DNA of 56,312 bases from Bacillota bacterium (GTDB lineage: Bacteria; Vulcanimicrobiota; JAJTBE01). The stretch spans positions 1 through 56,312 of the forward strand of contig JAJTBE010000102.1 of NCBI GenBank assembly GCA_021287065.1, read 5' to 3'. Under the pieces are notes generated by a model that had not been told where the DNA came from, searched no databases, and was given only the letters and a program-made list of their open reading frames with translations. The translations under genes and the position numbers were made by a program. This document shows positions 43,295-52,717 of the stretch, in pieces (position 1 is the stretch's first letter; every line of letters begins with the position of its first letter).

Positions 43295-44653
43295 ATGATT
43301 AACAATGAGCCTGTAAGTTCAGTTAACAAATCATTCAATCTTTTTGGCTGGGGCGGTACAAAAATAAAACAGGAATCCGCTTCACAACCACAGGATTCCG
43401 TTAGAATTGAAACCGGAAGCAATAATAATCAGGAGCCTGTTTTAAAACCATTTCCGGGCTTATCAGCGCCTTCTTCAAAGAGCGATTCCCCTCAGGAATC
43501 CCAGGCGGTGGATATATCAAAAGCTATGGATATGTTGTTCAGAAATGACGAATCAGAGATAATTTCCGGTGTAACATTATGGTCCTGCGAAACAGAGGGA
43601 GCAATAACCGGAGCACCGGGGCTTAGTGATAGCGGCATGGTTTATGCAGGAAGCGACGATTATAGCATTTATGCCGTAAAAGACGGGAAAACCGAATGGA
43701 AATTTGAGACAGGCGGTGCCGTAAAAGCAACTCCCTGCGCCGGACCTGACGGAACAGTGTATGCCGGCAGCAAAGACGGATGTCTTTATGCTGTTAAGGA
43801 CGGCAAACAACTCTGGAAAGTTCAGACTGAAAAAGAGATTTTATCATCCCCATGCATAGGAAAAGACGGAACCATTTATGTGGGAAGCGCGGACAGGAAT
43901 CTTTATGCTATAGACAATCAGGGCAATATCAAATGGAAAGTGCCCACGGGATATGATGTGGATTCCTCACCGATAACCGGACCTGACAATACAATATATG
44001 TAGGCAACCGTGACGGAAAACTTTTTGCGATAGGCGAAGACGGCAAGGTTAAGTGGAAAACAAAGCTTGGTATGTCGATTTCATCTGCCCCCGTTATGGA
44101 TAAGAACGGCAATCTTTATGCCGGCACTCTGGACGGAAATATCTGCAGCCTGGATGACAAAGGCAAAGTCAAATGGAAACTCCATATTGACGGAGGCATA
44201 TCAAATTCCCCCGCTGTTTCTGAGGATGGCACCGTTTATGTTACCGCAGACAAAGGCGGCGTTTTTGCTGTAAATGATGGAAAAATAAAATGGCAGGCAA
44301 ATGTCCACGCGTTGACCGGTCCCTGTTTATCACCTGATAATACTGTTTATGTGGGAAGCTCCGATGGAAATCTCTATGCAGTAAAAAAAGGTAAAACAAT
44401 CTGGAAATCGGAGACAGGCGGAGCAATCAATTCAACTCCCAGAATGGATTCACAGGGCACGATTTATGTTGGCAGTAATGATTTCAAGCTATATGCCATA
44501 AGACTCGACGATGGCTCCCGGGAAAATGAGACAAACAGCCTGTCGGGAGAGAAAAACATTCAGCCTGAAAACACAATAAAAATTGAAGAGAACTCAGTAA
44601 CCATAGGGAACATAAAACTTGAAAGACGTTCTGCGGAACCCCGGTCCGAATAA
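43295..44653 (+). CDS. PQQ-like beta-propeller repeat protein without signal peptide
   Basis: Residues about 95-405 form eight repeats of about 40 residues with the pattern GTIYVGSADRNLYAIDNQGNIKWK, which is the PQQ/Outer-membrane-assembly BamB-like blade motif. The first 85 residues are polar and probably disordered, including PQDSVRIETGS. No signal peptide or lipobox is present, so the protein should be cytoplasmic, unlike most relatives. The C-terminal 45 residues are polar and contain NSVTIGN. GGGGG lies eight bases before the ATG. It is monocistronic, with its own promoter and terminator. The ligand is unknown. Confidence 0.85.
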   Translation: MINNEPVSSVNKSFNLFGWGGTKIKQESASQPQDSVRIETGSNNNQEPVLKPFPGLSAPSSKSDSPQESQAVDISKAMDMLFRNDESEIISGVTLWSCETEGAITGAPGLSDSGMVYAGSDDYSIYAVKDGKTEWKFETGGAVKATPCAGPDGTVYAGSKDGCLYAVKDGKQLWKVQTEKEILSSPCIGKDGTIYVGSADRNLYAIDNQGNIKWKVPTGYDVDSSPITGPDNTIYVGNRDGKLFAIGEDGKVKWKTKLGMSISSAPVMDKNGNLYAGTLDGNICSLDDKGKVKWKLHIDGGISNSPAVSEDGTVYVTADKGGVFAVNDGKIKWQANVHALTGPCLSPDNTVYVGSSDGNLYAVKKGKTIWKSETGGAINSTPRMDSQGTIYVGSNDFKLYAIRLDDGSRENETNSLSGEKNIQPENTIKIEENSVTIGNIKLERRSAEPRSE

Positions 44654-44693
44654 GGTCAGCCCGGATTCCCGAAGCAGAAAAATCATAATATAG

Positions 44694-44722
44694 TAAAGGC
44701 AGGCCTATGTGCCCGCCTTTAT
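44694..44722 (+). terminator. Intrinsic terminator after the beta-propeller gene
   Basis: TAAAGGC-A-GGC pairs with GCC-C-GCCTTTA around CTATGT, 40 bp after the stop codon. The loop resembles the terminator at 21075. Confidence 0.7.
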
Positions 44723-44782
44723 CTCGTTCGGAGGATCCTTATCAGGACCGAAATATCAGTTTCGTTTCTCCAAAATCCGATA

Positions 44783-46300
44783 CTATTTTCCATGCATCGG
44801 TGCATCTTCTGAGGTTATCAGGAATTTTACATCGGTAAGAGCTTTTACTATTACATAGATGATGATAAAGAATTCGAGTCTTCCGAGGAACATACCCGCA
44901 AGAAGCACCCAGAGCACCTGGGGCGAAGCTGTCGGTGATGTTATTCCGCTGGAAAGGCCTCCTGTGGATAGTGCTGAGGCAAACTCAAACATCGAATGTA
45001 AAACTGTGTTGCCCATAAAGACAAGGATAAGGGTTCCAGTAACAAATGTAACGACAAATAAGGCGATATACAGGAGAACTTCCCTGATGTTTTTTTCCTT
45101 GATAAACGAGGGGTTTTCCGCTTTCATCACCTGATATGAAATTACGGAAGTCCTTGGAAGAAACATTTCCTGAATAGTCCAGTATATTGTTCTGAAAAAA
45201 ACCGCTATTCTGTACTGTTTAATTCCTCCTGCGGTGGAATTGGTATGGCCGCCGAGGCACATCAGAACCATCAGGATAAATGAAACCAATGCAGGCAGAG
45301 CAGGATGAACATAGGATATACTCCTGAAGCCTGTGGTGGTAAGAGCTGATACACATTCAAAAACGCCGTGCCTCACAATATCTCCATAGCCTGTAAAGTG
45401 GAAATAAGCCATCCGGGGCATTACAGCAATAAAAAACAGAGCAACAAAGATAATCAGGGTGGCAAACATAAACTTTACTTCGTCATTTATCTTTGCAGAC
45501 TGGAACTTTTTCGAAAAAATCAGATGATGCACGGTAAAACTTGTAGCGCCAAGAAGCATAAGGATAATGGAAATGATCTCTATCGGAAGGGATTTAAACC
45601 CGGCAATGCTGTCGTTGTGGGTTGAAAAACCTCCGGTTGAAAGGGCGGTCATACAATGGTTAACCGCATCAAAAACATTCATACCGGCAAAAAGATACAT
45701 TGCAGAACCGGCAAGAAGATAAATGAGATAGATTTTTACTATTATGTTAGCTGATTTTTTGAGCTGGGGCAGAATTAAATCTGTATGACCTTCAGCATAA
45801 CAAGCTCCTGATGGGTTGGAGCTGATCAGCATCGACATCATCATCAGGGCGAACCCGAAACCGCCTGCATACTGCATAAGACTCCGCCAGAAAAGGATGA
45901 TGTGGGGGAGCTGATCCGGCAGGGCTACTGTAAGGCCTGTAGTGGTCCATCCGCTCATACTCTCAAACAGCGCCTGCGTTGGGTTGAACAATCCGCTTAA
46001 ATAAAGGGGGGCAGCTCCTGCAAGCCATCCTGCAACCCAGGCACAGACTACAATAATTGCACCCACAGCGTGGTTAACAGGCACTTTTTCCGACTTATCG
46101 GTCAGCGACTTCAAAATAAAGCCTGCAAAGGCAAAAACCAGTGCCGGCACAAGAAAGCTCTGGAAATATTTAAGCTCGTTCATATAAAAAGGCAGTATGA
46201 TAAGGGGCAGAAGAAGAAATCCGCCAATAATCATCATAAGTCTGCCAATATACCAAATCACTGTTTTATATCTGGCAAGTGTGTGTTCTCTTTCTCTCAA
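44783..46300 (-). CDS. trkH: TrkH/KtrB-type potassium uptake membrane subunit
   Basis: About ten transmembrane helices are arranged as four M1-P-M2 units. The selectivity-filter stretches are SMSGWTTTGLT, TALSTGGFSTHN, SALTTTGFRS and SALSTGGLSSG. The 505-residue length suits TrkH. The start is a TTG at 46300 with AAAGG about ten bases upstream. TrkA/KtrA, the regulatory NAD-binding partner, is not nearby. It lies 127 bp after kdpE, and the gap contains direct repeats that look like a KdpE site. The whole block is therefore likely a potassium-responsive uptake unit in which TrkH takes the place of the KdpFABC pump. Confidence 0.94.
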   Translation of the reverse strand: MREREHTLARYKTVIWYIGRLMMIIGGFLLLPLIILPFYMNELKYFQSFLVPALVFAFAGFILKSLTDKSEKVPVNHAVGAIIVVCAWVAGWLAGAAPLYLSGLFNPTQALFESMSGWTTTGLTVALPDQLPHIILFWRSLMQYAGGFGFALMMMSMLISSNPSGACYAEGHTDLILPQLKKSANIIVKIYLIYLLAGSAMYLFAGMNVFDAVNHCMTALSTGGFSTHNDSIAGFKSLPIEIISIILMLLGATSFTVHHLIFSKKFQSAKINDEVKFMFATLIIFVALFFIAVMPRMAYFHFTGYGDIVRHGVFECVSALTTTGFRSISYVHPALPALVSFILMVLMCLGGHTNSTAGGIKQYRIAVFFRTIYWTIQEMFLPRTSVISYQVMKAENPSFIKEKNIREVLLYIALFVVTFVTGTLILVFMGNTVLHSMFEFASALSTGGLSSGITSPTASPQVLWVLLAGMFLGRLEFFIIIYVIVKALTDVKFLITSEDAPMHGK

Positions 46301-46397
46301 TGGACTAAACCTTTCTTCACTGAATTCTCCGGTACCATAAGAATACCATAAATGTTATATCAGGTACACCGGAAACCATATTAAGAAAATATTAATT

Positions 46398-46428
46398 TTT
46401 TATAAAGATTTTATAAAGATTATAAAAT
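46398..46428 (-). promoter_or_regulatory. Three 11-bp direct repeats, probable KdpE operator for trkH
   Basis: TTTTATAAAGA occurs at 46398-46408 and 46409-46419, and TTATAAAAT follows at 46420-46428, so the period is one helical turn. OmpR/KdpE-type regulators bind such T-rich tandem half-sites. The site begins about 98 bp before the trkH start and reaches the kdpE stop codon. Confidence 0.5.
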
Positions 46429-47126
46429 CAGAAAGCTGAGGCAAACCTGTATCCAACTCCGCTTTCTGTGAGGATGTACCGTGGTCTGTTGGGTTCAGGT
46501 TCAATTTTTTTTCTCAGGTTGGCAATATGCACCCTTAATGTCTGAAGATCGCATTCCATATCAGATCCCCACATATTGGAAAGGAGGAGGTTGTAAGTAA
46601 CTACCCTTCCTGCGTTTTTTACCAGGTACTGAAGCAGGGAGAATTCTGTTTTGGTAAGTTTCAGTTCCTCTTCTCCATTCCAGGCAAGATGATGTGCAAA
46701 GTTCACTTTTATACTGCCGATCTGATATTCTGCTTTTTCATCAGTTCCCCGGCTCATTCTTCTCAAATGCGCTCTTATCCTCGCAAGAAGCTCGCCTGTT
46801 AGAAAGGGTTTGGTCATATAATCATCGGCTCCGGCGTCAAGAGCAAGTATTTTATCCTGCTCCTTATCTTTTACCGAAAGAACAATTACAGGAATTTTCG
46901 ACCATTTTCTCAATTCTCTGCACACATCTATTCCGTTTATTCCGGGAAGAGTAAGATCGAGAATCATCAAATCAGGCTCATCAAGAGCAGCTTTGTCCAG
47001 AGCTTCATCACCATCGGAAGCAAGAACAACCGTATATCCCCTTGAAACAAGGGCGAGTCTGAGGGCGCGCTGAATCTGAATATCGTCATCCACAACAAGT
47101 ATTTTTTCCATTCCTTCACGATTCAT
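46428..47126 (-). CDS. kdpE: Response regulator KdpE (OmpR family)
   Basis: The receiver domain has acidic pocket DDD at 13-15, phosphoacceptor D57 (MILDLTLPG) and the K of MTKPF. It is followed by a winged-helix DNA-binding domain (LTKTEFSLLQYLVKNAGRVVTYNLLLSNMWG, TLRVHIANLRKKIEPEPNRPRYILTESGVGYRF). The full-length match to KdpE and the pairing with kdpD support the name. The start at 47126 has GGAG six bases upstream and overlaps the end of kdpD by 11 bp. Confidence 0.93.
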   Translation of the reverse strand: MNREGMEKILVVDDDIQIQRALRLALVSRGYTVVLASDGDEALDKAALDEPDLMILDLTLPGINGIDVCRELRKWSKIPVIVLSVKDKEQDKILALDAGADDYMTKPFLTGELLARIRAHLRRMSRGTDEKAEYQIGSIKVNFAHHLAWNGEEELKLTKTEFSLLQYLVKNAGRVVTYNLLLSNMWGSDMECDLQTLRVHIANLRKKIEPEPNRPRYILTESGVGYRFASAF

Positions 47127-48750
47127 TTTTCGCTCCGTCAGCTTCTGAATTTGGGAGTTTTATCGTAAATCTTGCACCGCCTGCAGGCGAATCTCCCACA
47201 AGAAGGCTTCCCGAATGTGCTTTTACAATTTCCCTGCATATTATCAAACCAAGTCCGGTTCGCTTTGTGGTTCTGCCTTTTTGCGGCGTCATCGAGAAAA
47301 ATTTACCGAAGATGTTTTCTCTTTCTTTTTCAGGAATCCCTTTCCCCTGATCATCCACATGGATAAACACCAGACCTTCTCTCCTTGCAGCACTGATGGT
47401 TACCACAGAACCCGCAGGTGAATACTCAAGGGCGTTTTCCGTAAGATGCCTGACAACCTGAGTCATCTGAATGGAATCAACATTAACCATAATAAGCGGT
47501 TCGGGGAATTCGACCTTAACCCGTTTGTATTCAGCTTCAGGCAGGGGAGATAAAGCTGAACCTATGATCTCACCAAGTTCGTTCCAGTCTTTCCTCGGCT
47601 TCCACATACCTGTTTCAAGCCGGGCGAGATTCAGAAGGTTCTCTGTGTTTTCGTTGATTCTCTTAATATCCTCTTCCATAATAAGCAGGTGTTCGTTTAC
47701 AAGCTCCGGTGAGAGAGCCACATCCTGCTGCCTCAGGCTGCTCATTGCGGCAGTCAGGGAAACAAGGGGATTTTTGAGATTATGGGATATGGACGAAAAC
47801 ATTACGGTTTTCAGCCTTTCGCTTTCGTGGATAGCTTCCGAACGAAGAGTCTCTTCCAGAAAACGATAACGCTCGATTGTAATTCCCGCTAACCCTGCAA
47901 ATGCTGTAATCAGTCTGGTTTCAGACCCGGATATTTTTCTTTCTTCTTCCGGAAGCACAAAAACCGCGCCGATCACACCTCTTTTTGTTGCCACAGGTTT
48001 GAGTATTCCGCCAAAAAGAAGTTCGTCATCTTCACCGGCGGGAGTGTCAGAAGCTGCAGATTCTTCACTCCGGGTTTCCACAGAATAATAACCTGTAATA
48101 TCTTCTCTTACGCAAGCATGGTTTTTTTCTATATAAGCTTCAATTTCACCGATAAGGCTATAGTTGTTTAAGCCTCTGTTTACAAGCAGGCTTTTCTGTT
48201 CATTTTTACCTTCAGCCTGCCCTCTTACCAGAATAAGGCATCCTGCAGGGTGAATACTCTTATACAGAAGCTCTGCCATAGCATCAAGTGCTTCATTCAG
48301 GTTGACCCTGTTTCCTATAATCAAGCTTGCATTATAAAGGGTCAGTGCTTCCTGCTCCCTTGCCCTTGCCTCACGCTCCCGGGCTTTTACCTGGCCTGCT
48401 ATCTGCCCCACAGTAATGCCTATGGCAAGAAATGTAAACAGAAGAAGCCAGTCTCTTGTGTCATGAATTTCAAAAGTATAAAAAGGCGGCAAAAAAAAGA
48501 AATTCCAGCATAAAAAACTCAGTACCGCTGCAAGAATGGCGGCTCTTGTGCCTGAAATATTGGCGGCAAATACAATAGCCATAAGAAAAAACAGACCGGT
48601 ATGGGATTTTTCAAAGCGGTTTCCGGACCATATAAGAACACCACTGACAAAAAAAACGAGCAAAGCGGAAAAAATATAGCCGTAAAAACTGTCATAAAGT
48701 TTATCGGCAATACCGGTTTTATATTCTGAAGAAGAATCACTATTTCTCAT
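47116..48750 (-). CDS. kdpD: KdpD-like sensor histidine kinase lacking the N-terminal KdpD/USP domains
   Basis: This is a KdpD-type kinase of 544 residues, against about 890 in E. coli. It starts directly at the four-helix DUF4118 membrane domain (about 22-120). A short coiled coil, a GAF-like domain (about 150-300), the HisKA domain with H323 (SSISHNLKNP) and HATPase_c (ENALEYSP, DQGKGIP, TGLGLIICREIV) follow. The cytoplasmic N-terminal ATP-binding and USP domains are missing. It follows the M20 peptidase gene by 9 bp and precedes kdpE. It probably senses potassium or turgor and phosphorylates KdpE. Confidence 0.9.
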   Translation of the reverse strand: MRNSDSSSEYKTGIADKLYDSFYGYIFSALLVFFVSGVLIWSGNRFEKSHTGLFFLMAIVFAANISGTRAAILAAVLSFLCWNFFFLPPFYTFEIHDTRDWLLLFTFLAIGITVGQIAGQVKAREREARAREQEALTLYNASLIIGNRVNLNEALDAMAELLYKSIHPAGCLILVRGQAEGKNEQKSLLVNRGLNNYSLIGEIEAYIEKNHACVREDITGYYSVETRSEESAASDTPAGEDDELLFGGILKPVATKRGVIGAVFVLPEEERKISGSETRLITAFAGLAGITIERYRFLEETLRSEAIHESERLKTVMFSSISHNLKNPLVSLTAAMSSLRQQDVALSPELVNEHLLIMEEDIKRINENTENLLNLARLETGMWKPRKDWNELGEIIGSALSPLPEAEYKRVKVEFPEPLIMVNVDSIQMTQVVRHLTENALEYSPAGSVVTISAARREGLVFIHVDDQGKGIPEKERENIFGKFFSMTPQKGRTTKRTGLGLIICREIVKAHSGSLLVGDSPAGGARFTIKLPNSEADGAKNES

Positions 48751-48759
48751 AGCATATCG

Positions 48760-50040
48760 TCACTGTTTTTCAAAAACACCGGCGGACATATATTTTGTAA
48801 CCGTCGATTCTATCAACTGAGCCACGACTTCCAGTGATTTTTTCTCCACATATTCCCCAGCCTGATGTTCGTTGCCGCCTACAGGGGGAATCACAAGAAT
48901 GGGCATGAAAGCTGAAAGGGTGTTTTCATCGGCATTTGATTTTCCGTAGCAGATTTCCGGCTCCATGTTCAGAATTTCCTGCACCGATTCCATCCCACAC
49001 TTTACAAGGGGATGCTCTATATCCGTCTTATAAGGCTCCTGAAATGGAGTCGCCCTCATGGGCATGCGGCCAAAGCCTTCTATGGGTTCCTCAAGGGGGT
49101 TTATAAGCTGATAAGACGGCATGGATTCGGGCCTGTCGTGTTTTTCTCCGGTAACAGGCTCCACAATATATTTTTCATTCATTATTCTGAGAATTCTTCT
49201 TACATCACAGATCAAATCCGTTGATGTACGGGGCGGAGAATATAGAAAATCGAACCATACCGAGCATTCTTCAGGGCTTGAAAGACCACCGATGCCGGAA
49301 TTGATGGAAGCTACGCTCATATTGCCGGGAGGCAGATCCATATCGCTTCCCGTATCTATCCACTCCATGGATTCAATAAGTTCGAGGGCGTAAATAATAG
49401 GATTAACCGAATGTTCAGGGGTGGAAGCGTGTGCAGCTCTGCCTCTGATTCGCACTCCAACCGAGCAGCGGCCATGTCTTCCCAGAATAAGTTTTCCGTA
49501 TGATGACGGGGTTCTGCCTGTGCCGACCTCCGGTACTATGCAGCCAACACAATCCTTTATAAAATCGGATTTCACCAGAACATTGGCTCCGGCGGAAACA
49601 TTCTCCTCATCTATTCCAAAAACAACTTTCAGCTTATAACCTTCAGGCACTATAGTCTGGGCCGCGCGCAGAATTGCAGCGGCTCCGCCTTTCATATCAC
49701 AGGCTCCAAGCCCCACTATGGTTCCGTTGCGCTCCACAGGTTCAAAAGGATCGAGTCCCATATCCTTCCAGGCTTTAACCACGGGAACCGTATCTATATG
49801 GGCATAAAGCAGAAAGCTTTTTTCACCTGATCCCTTTTCCCCAAGCACATTGAAATTAACAAGCTCTCTGGCTTCGCCGCCGGTGATCACGGTGCGCCGC
49901 ACTTCCTGTCTCTGCACCGAAAAACCGAGTTCTTTAAGCTGCCCTTCAAGATAGGTGCATATTTCATCTTCCTCATAATAAGGAGAAGGTATGCTTATCA
50001 GTTTCTTTAATATCTCAACTGCATCGGGCCTGTCTGACAT
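48760..50040 (-). CDS. M20-family metallopeptidase (ArgE/DapE/CPG2-like)
   Basis: The metal and catalytic motifs are LLYAHIDTVPV (first His/Asp), GACDMKGGAAA (bridging Asp), DEENVSAGAN (catalytic and metal Glu) and, near the end, GGNEHQAGEYV (final His). A dimerisation domain sits between (RHGRCSVGVRIRGRAAHASTPEHSVNP). It probably hydrolyses an amide such as an N-acyl amino acid or small peptide, and the exact substrate is unclear. The ATG at 50040 has GAGGT six bases upstream; an in-frame start at 50058 is less likely. It heads the kdpD-kdpE-trkH run. Confidence 0.9.
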   Translation of the reverse strand: MSDRPDAVEILKKLISIPSPYYEEDEICTYLEGQLKELGFSVQRQEVRRTVITGGEARELVNFNVLGEKGSGEKSFLLYAHIDTVPVVKAWKDMGLDPFEPVERNGTIVGLGACDMKGGAAAILRAAQTIVPEGYKLKVVFGIDEENVSAGANVLVKSDFIKDCVGCIVPEVGTGRTPSSYGKLILGRHGRCSVGVRIRGRAAHASTPEHSVNPIIYALELIESMEWIDTGSDMDLPPGNMSVASINSGIGGLSSPEECSVWFDFLYSPPRTSTDLICDVRRILRIMNEKYIVEPVTGEKHDRPESMPSYQLINPLEEPIEGFGRMPMRATPFQEPYKTDIEHPLVKCGMESVQEILNMEPEICYGKSNADENTLSAFMPILVIPPVGGNEHQAGEYVEKKSLEVVAQLIESTVTKYMSAGVFEKQ

Positions 50041-50318
50041 GGTGACCTCACTGAACAAATTTTGACCGATACTTCTTGTGAAAACCGGAAATACCCTTCA
50101 GCTTCAAAGCTAATGTTTGATTTTATTTGGTTAAATTCAGTTAATAAACACTGAGAATATACATGAATAATAAATTTTACTGACTTAGTTTTAAACCTTT
50201 TCCCCTTCTGATTTCATCCATAAGTATTACCCTAAAAAGAAGAAACCGTTCTATAATGTGAAAATGAATTAAACAGTAACAATTCGCAGCAATCTTAGGG
50301 AATAAGGGAGTCAGAGTA

Positions 50319-51176
50319 ATGAAAACAATCAGCTTAATCAATTTCTCACACGATAATTCCAAATCAGGAGCACGCTATGGGAACTCAGTTCCAGCTGTTA
50401 TCATTTTCTTCCTCTTCATACTGTTCTTTATGCCCGGTTGCGGCGCCAAAGTCAACGAAAAGGAAATGAATCAGGCTTACAAACAGGCATACGAAAAAAA
50501 CACTGCGGAAGAATGGAGAAACTTCCTGAAAAAATACCCCAAACATAAGGAAAAAGCAAAAATCGAATATGCCATCACCAAACTGGAAGAAGCAGGCAAA
50601 GAGCTTGAAACCATAAAGAAGAAAAATGACTGGAATTCATGGAAAGAATTTATCGCTAAGCACCCTGACCAGAGACGCTCGGATGAAAACTGGAACCAAC
50701 TCATTGAAGCAGGAAGCAGGGAGTTTGAAACAAGCCGCTATATATCACTCGGCAACGGTATTTACAGAAAAAAACAGGAAAACAGTATTTCCCTGAATTT
50801 CAGTAATCTTAAAGTATTTAAAACCATTGCTTCAAGAGCCGGAGGAATAGACACCAACAGCATCCATAAATTCGGCATAGCCCTGAGCATAGCTTCTCAG
50901 GATGAACTTGATCCTTATCAGGCAGTAGTTTATCTTTCTCAAATTGATGAACTTTTTGACGGCAACAAATTCAAAAGTAAAGAACTTAACGGCGTGCTGA
51001 GCAGAATAGGCAAAGCAAGCGTTGCTGAACCTACAACAGCCAAAGAAACATCAGCAAAACCCGAAACAACAGGAAAAGCTGAAGTTAGCAAATCAAAAAC
51101 CTCACCCGCACAAAAAATCCTCCAGCTCGTATTCGGAAGAAAATTCGAAACCGCCCAGCAGCTTATGTATAACTAA
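50319..51176 (+). CDS. Predicted lipoprotein of unknown function
   Basis: After a rather long polar N-terminus (about 24 residues) comes a hydrophobic helix ending in the lipobox FFMPGC (cysteine about residue 41). Two short helical repeats follow, EEWRNFLKKYPKHKEKAKIEYA and NSWKEFIAKHPDQRRSDENWNQ, which look like degenerate TPR/outer-membrane assembly-type units. The C-terminal half has no match I know and ends in a Lys/Thr/Ser-rich linker and a short basic helix. It is monocistronic. GGGAG lies 12 bases before the ATG. Confidence 0.7.
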   Translation: MKTISLINFSHDNSKSGARYGNSVPAVIIFFLFILFFMPGCGAKVNEKEMNQAYKQAYEKNTAEEWRNFLKKYPKHKEKAKIEYAITKLEEAGKELETIKKKNDWNSWKEFIAKHPDQRRSDENWNQLIEAGSREFETSRYISLGNGIYRKKQENSISLNFSNLKVFKTIASRAGGIDTNSIHKFGIALSIASQDELDPYQAVVYLSQIDELFDGNKFKSKELNGVLSRIGKASVAEPTTAKETSAKPETTGKAEVSKSKTSPAQKILQLVFGRKFETAQQLMYN

Positions 51177-51493
51177 CCAACAAAGGCAGCGTTTCCTGCC
51201 TCTGTGCGGAAATCAGAGGCGTGCCAGTAAGATCATCCGCAGGCGGTTGGCGGTGGTTTTGGGAGCCGGTGGACAGGCGGGGACGCCTGCGATCCGACAG
51301 TCGCTGGCTGAGCTTGTGGTTATTATTTTTACGGGGGAACAGGTTTGTTCCGGATATACAGACCGGCACCGCAACACAGGAAATCCAACAACGATGAATT
51401 GATTAACTCTGAATTCGGATTCAGATATGGCAGAATAAACTCATCTTCCGGGAGAGCTTCGCAATTTTCAAACATATAGCATGATATTGTTTA

Positions 51494-51522
51494 TTGCTTC
51501 TGTTATTATTTTGTGATATAAT
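51494..51522 (+). promoter_or_regulatory. Promoter of the putative structured RNA
   Basis: TTGCTT (51494-51499) and TATAAT (51517-51522) are separated by 17 bases. The predicted start, near 51529, coincides with the first base of the long-range stem of the RNA below. Confidence 0.6.
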
Positions 51523-51528
51523 GTTATC

Positions 51529-51749
51529 AGCGGGTGTGATTGGATCCGGTTCCGTATAAAACACACCAGCGCTGTCGTTCGCCGGAGAATGGGCAGCGTC
51601 GTTATTTCGGAGATAAATTTCATTATAATCTGAATTTGTATGATATTTTTGATATAGTTTAAATCAGGTTCAACACCCGCTCCGCTCGTAACGGAGTCCC
51701 CCCATGGGTGATTTGAATGAGCAGGAGGGACATTCGAGCCTGATTTTTT
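51529..51749 (+). ncRNA. Putative structured RNA ending in a terminator
   Basis: A 9-bp perfect pairing links the very start (51529-51537, AGCGGGTGT) to 51673-51681 (ACACCCGCT). The enclosed region has a CGCTG/CAGCG hairpin near 51580. An 11-bp stem (51661-51671 with 51736-51746, one G-U pair) closes a three-way junction of CTCCG/CGGAG (51680-51696) and TCCCCCC/GGAGGGA (51697-51730), then runs into TTTTTT. The first and last stems interleave, so they form either a pseudoknot or alternative folds, as in a riboswitch or a regulatory RNA. I do not recognise the family: it is not 6S, SRP, tmRNA or RNase P by their conserved strings. No gene follows closely. Confidence 0.5.
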
Positions 51750-51913
51750 ATTTCTCAACTTATAAGCAGAACTAAACATAACCACAAAAGCTTGCCCAAT
51801 ACCACCGGTTTAAGAAATATTTTATAAACTGGCTTCGATAATCATATAGGAACGCCAGACTCCCCGAGGAAACTTTTTGAACAAGTTCCCTCACGCCCAC
51901 CCTGCAGGCAGGC

Positions 51914-52207
51914 ACCCAACACCACTGAATTATGGCATGGATTTATATAATCGCTCACGAGAATCGTAACCACATGCCCAGTTCCCGGAGAAAACTTTTT
52001 TGAAAAAAGTTTCCTCCGGACCTCCATCCCAAAACTTTTAGAATTGGGGACCGACCGAGGGGAATTGGACCGACGGAGGATTTGGGGACCGTCAGAGGGA
52101 ACCACGCTTTTTTGGAAAAGCGGGTTTCCCTCCGAACCTCCCTCCTTGAAAAACAAGAGTATTGGACTGGGAATTTGAGCTATTTTTGTTAATACGATGA
52201 CATTGGG
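51914..52207 (+). repeat. MITE-like element A, copy 5
   Basis: Same orientation as the copy at 1874. It has the left part CCACTGAATTATGGCATGG, the hairpins AAACTTTTTTGAAAAAAGTTT-like and CGCTTTTTTGGAAAAGCG, and a GGGGACCGACCG middle. The right end is degraded (GATGACATTGGG). A small piece of the same element lies at 51850-51890. Confidence 0.75.
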
Positions 52208-52230
52208 ATATAACCCAGGAGCAGGCGGCG

Positions 52231-52490
52231 CCTGCGATTCGGTTAATTATCGGTTGTTTCAATGCCGAGGGGGTTTGGGGGATTCTTCCCCCGTTTGCCA
52301 ACCTTTTGAAAACTGCGAAGCAGATTTCAAAAAAGTGAGAATAAGAAACAGCACTAAAAGTCGATATGCAGATAGCAAAATTAAAGAGAGCAGATAGCAA
52401 AATTAAAGAGATCGGAAAAATGATGCACCGAAAGTTTTTGCCGGAAGGGTTTGGGAAACGAGCTTTTTTCAAAAAGCGGGTTTCCCAAAA
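52231..52490 (+). repeat. Dispersed element B, copy 2
   Basis: Nearly the same as 21549-21786, with a short internal duplication of AGCAGATAGCAAAATTAAAG. It lies 23 bp after an element A copy, just as copy 1 has an element A copy next to it. Confidence 0.75.
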
Positions 52491-52717
52491 TTGGTGTAAA
52501 TCATACTAATTCATGGATATGGTGTGAAGGCAATGTTACCGTCATACACAATAACTCCGTCATCCGGCAGTTTATTTCTTCTATTCTCAAAGAACCATCT
52601 ATTTCCCCTGTTCCTCTGCAGGATTCCTGACTTATTGTGTTTAAAGACGAATGAGATTGGGCGGGATTTTTGTTTTCCTCCCGATTAGTTCAGAAATTTC
52701 ACACCGGAGGATTATTG

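Larger units (their letters stand above)
51177..52717 (+). other. Repeat-rich intergenic island with a probable RNA gene, no protein gene
   Basis: This gap contains a diverged 90-bp-type unit (51240-51325), a promoter and structured RNA (51494-51749), element A copy 5 (51914-52207) and element B copy 2 (52231-52490). The frames seen on either strand cross these elements and lack ribosome sites. The last 200 bp lead to the gene at 52718. Confidence 0.65.

Noticed and set aside
51529..51749. Assignment of the RNA as 6S, SRP RNA, tmRNA or RNase P RNA
   Set aside because: The conserved strings of those RNAs are absent and the stem arrangement differs, so it is left unnamed.
51468..51785. 105-codon minus-strand frame
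   Set aside because: It spans the promoter and the structured RNA in reverse, with no ribosome site and no family resemblance.
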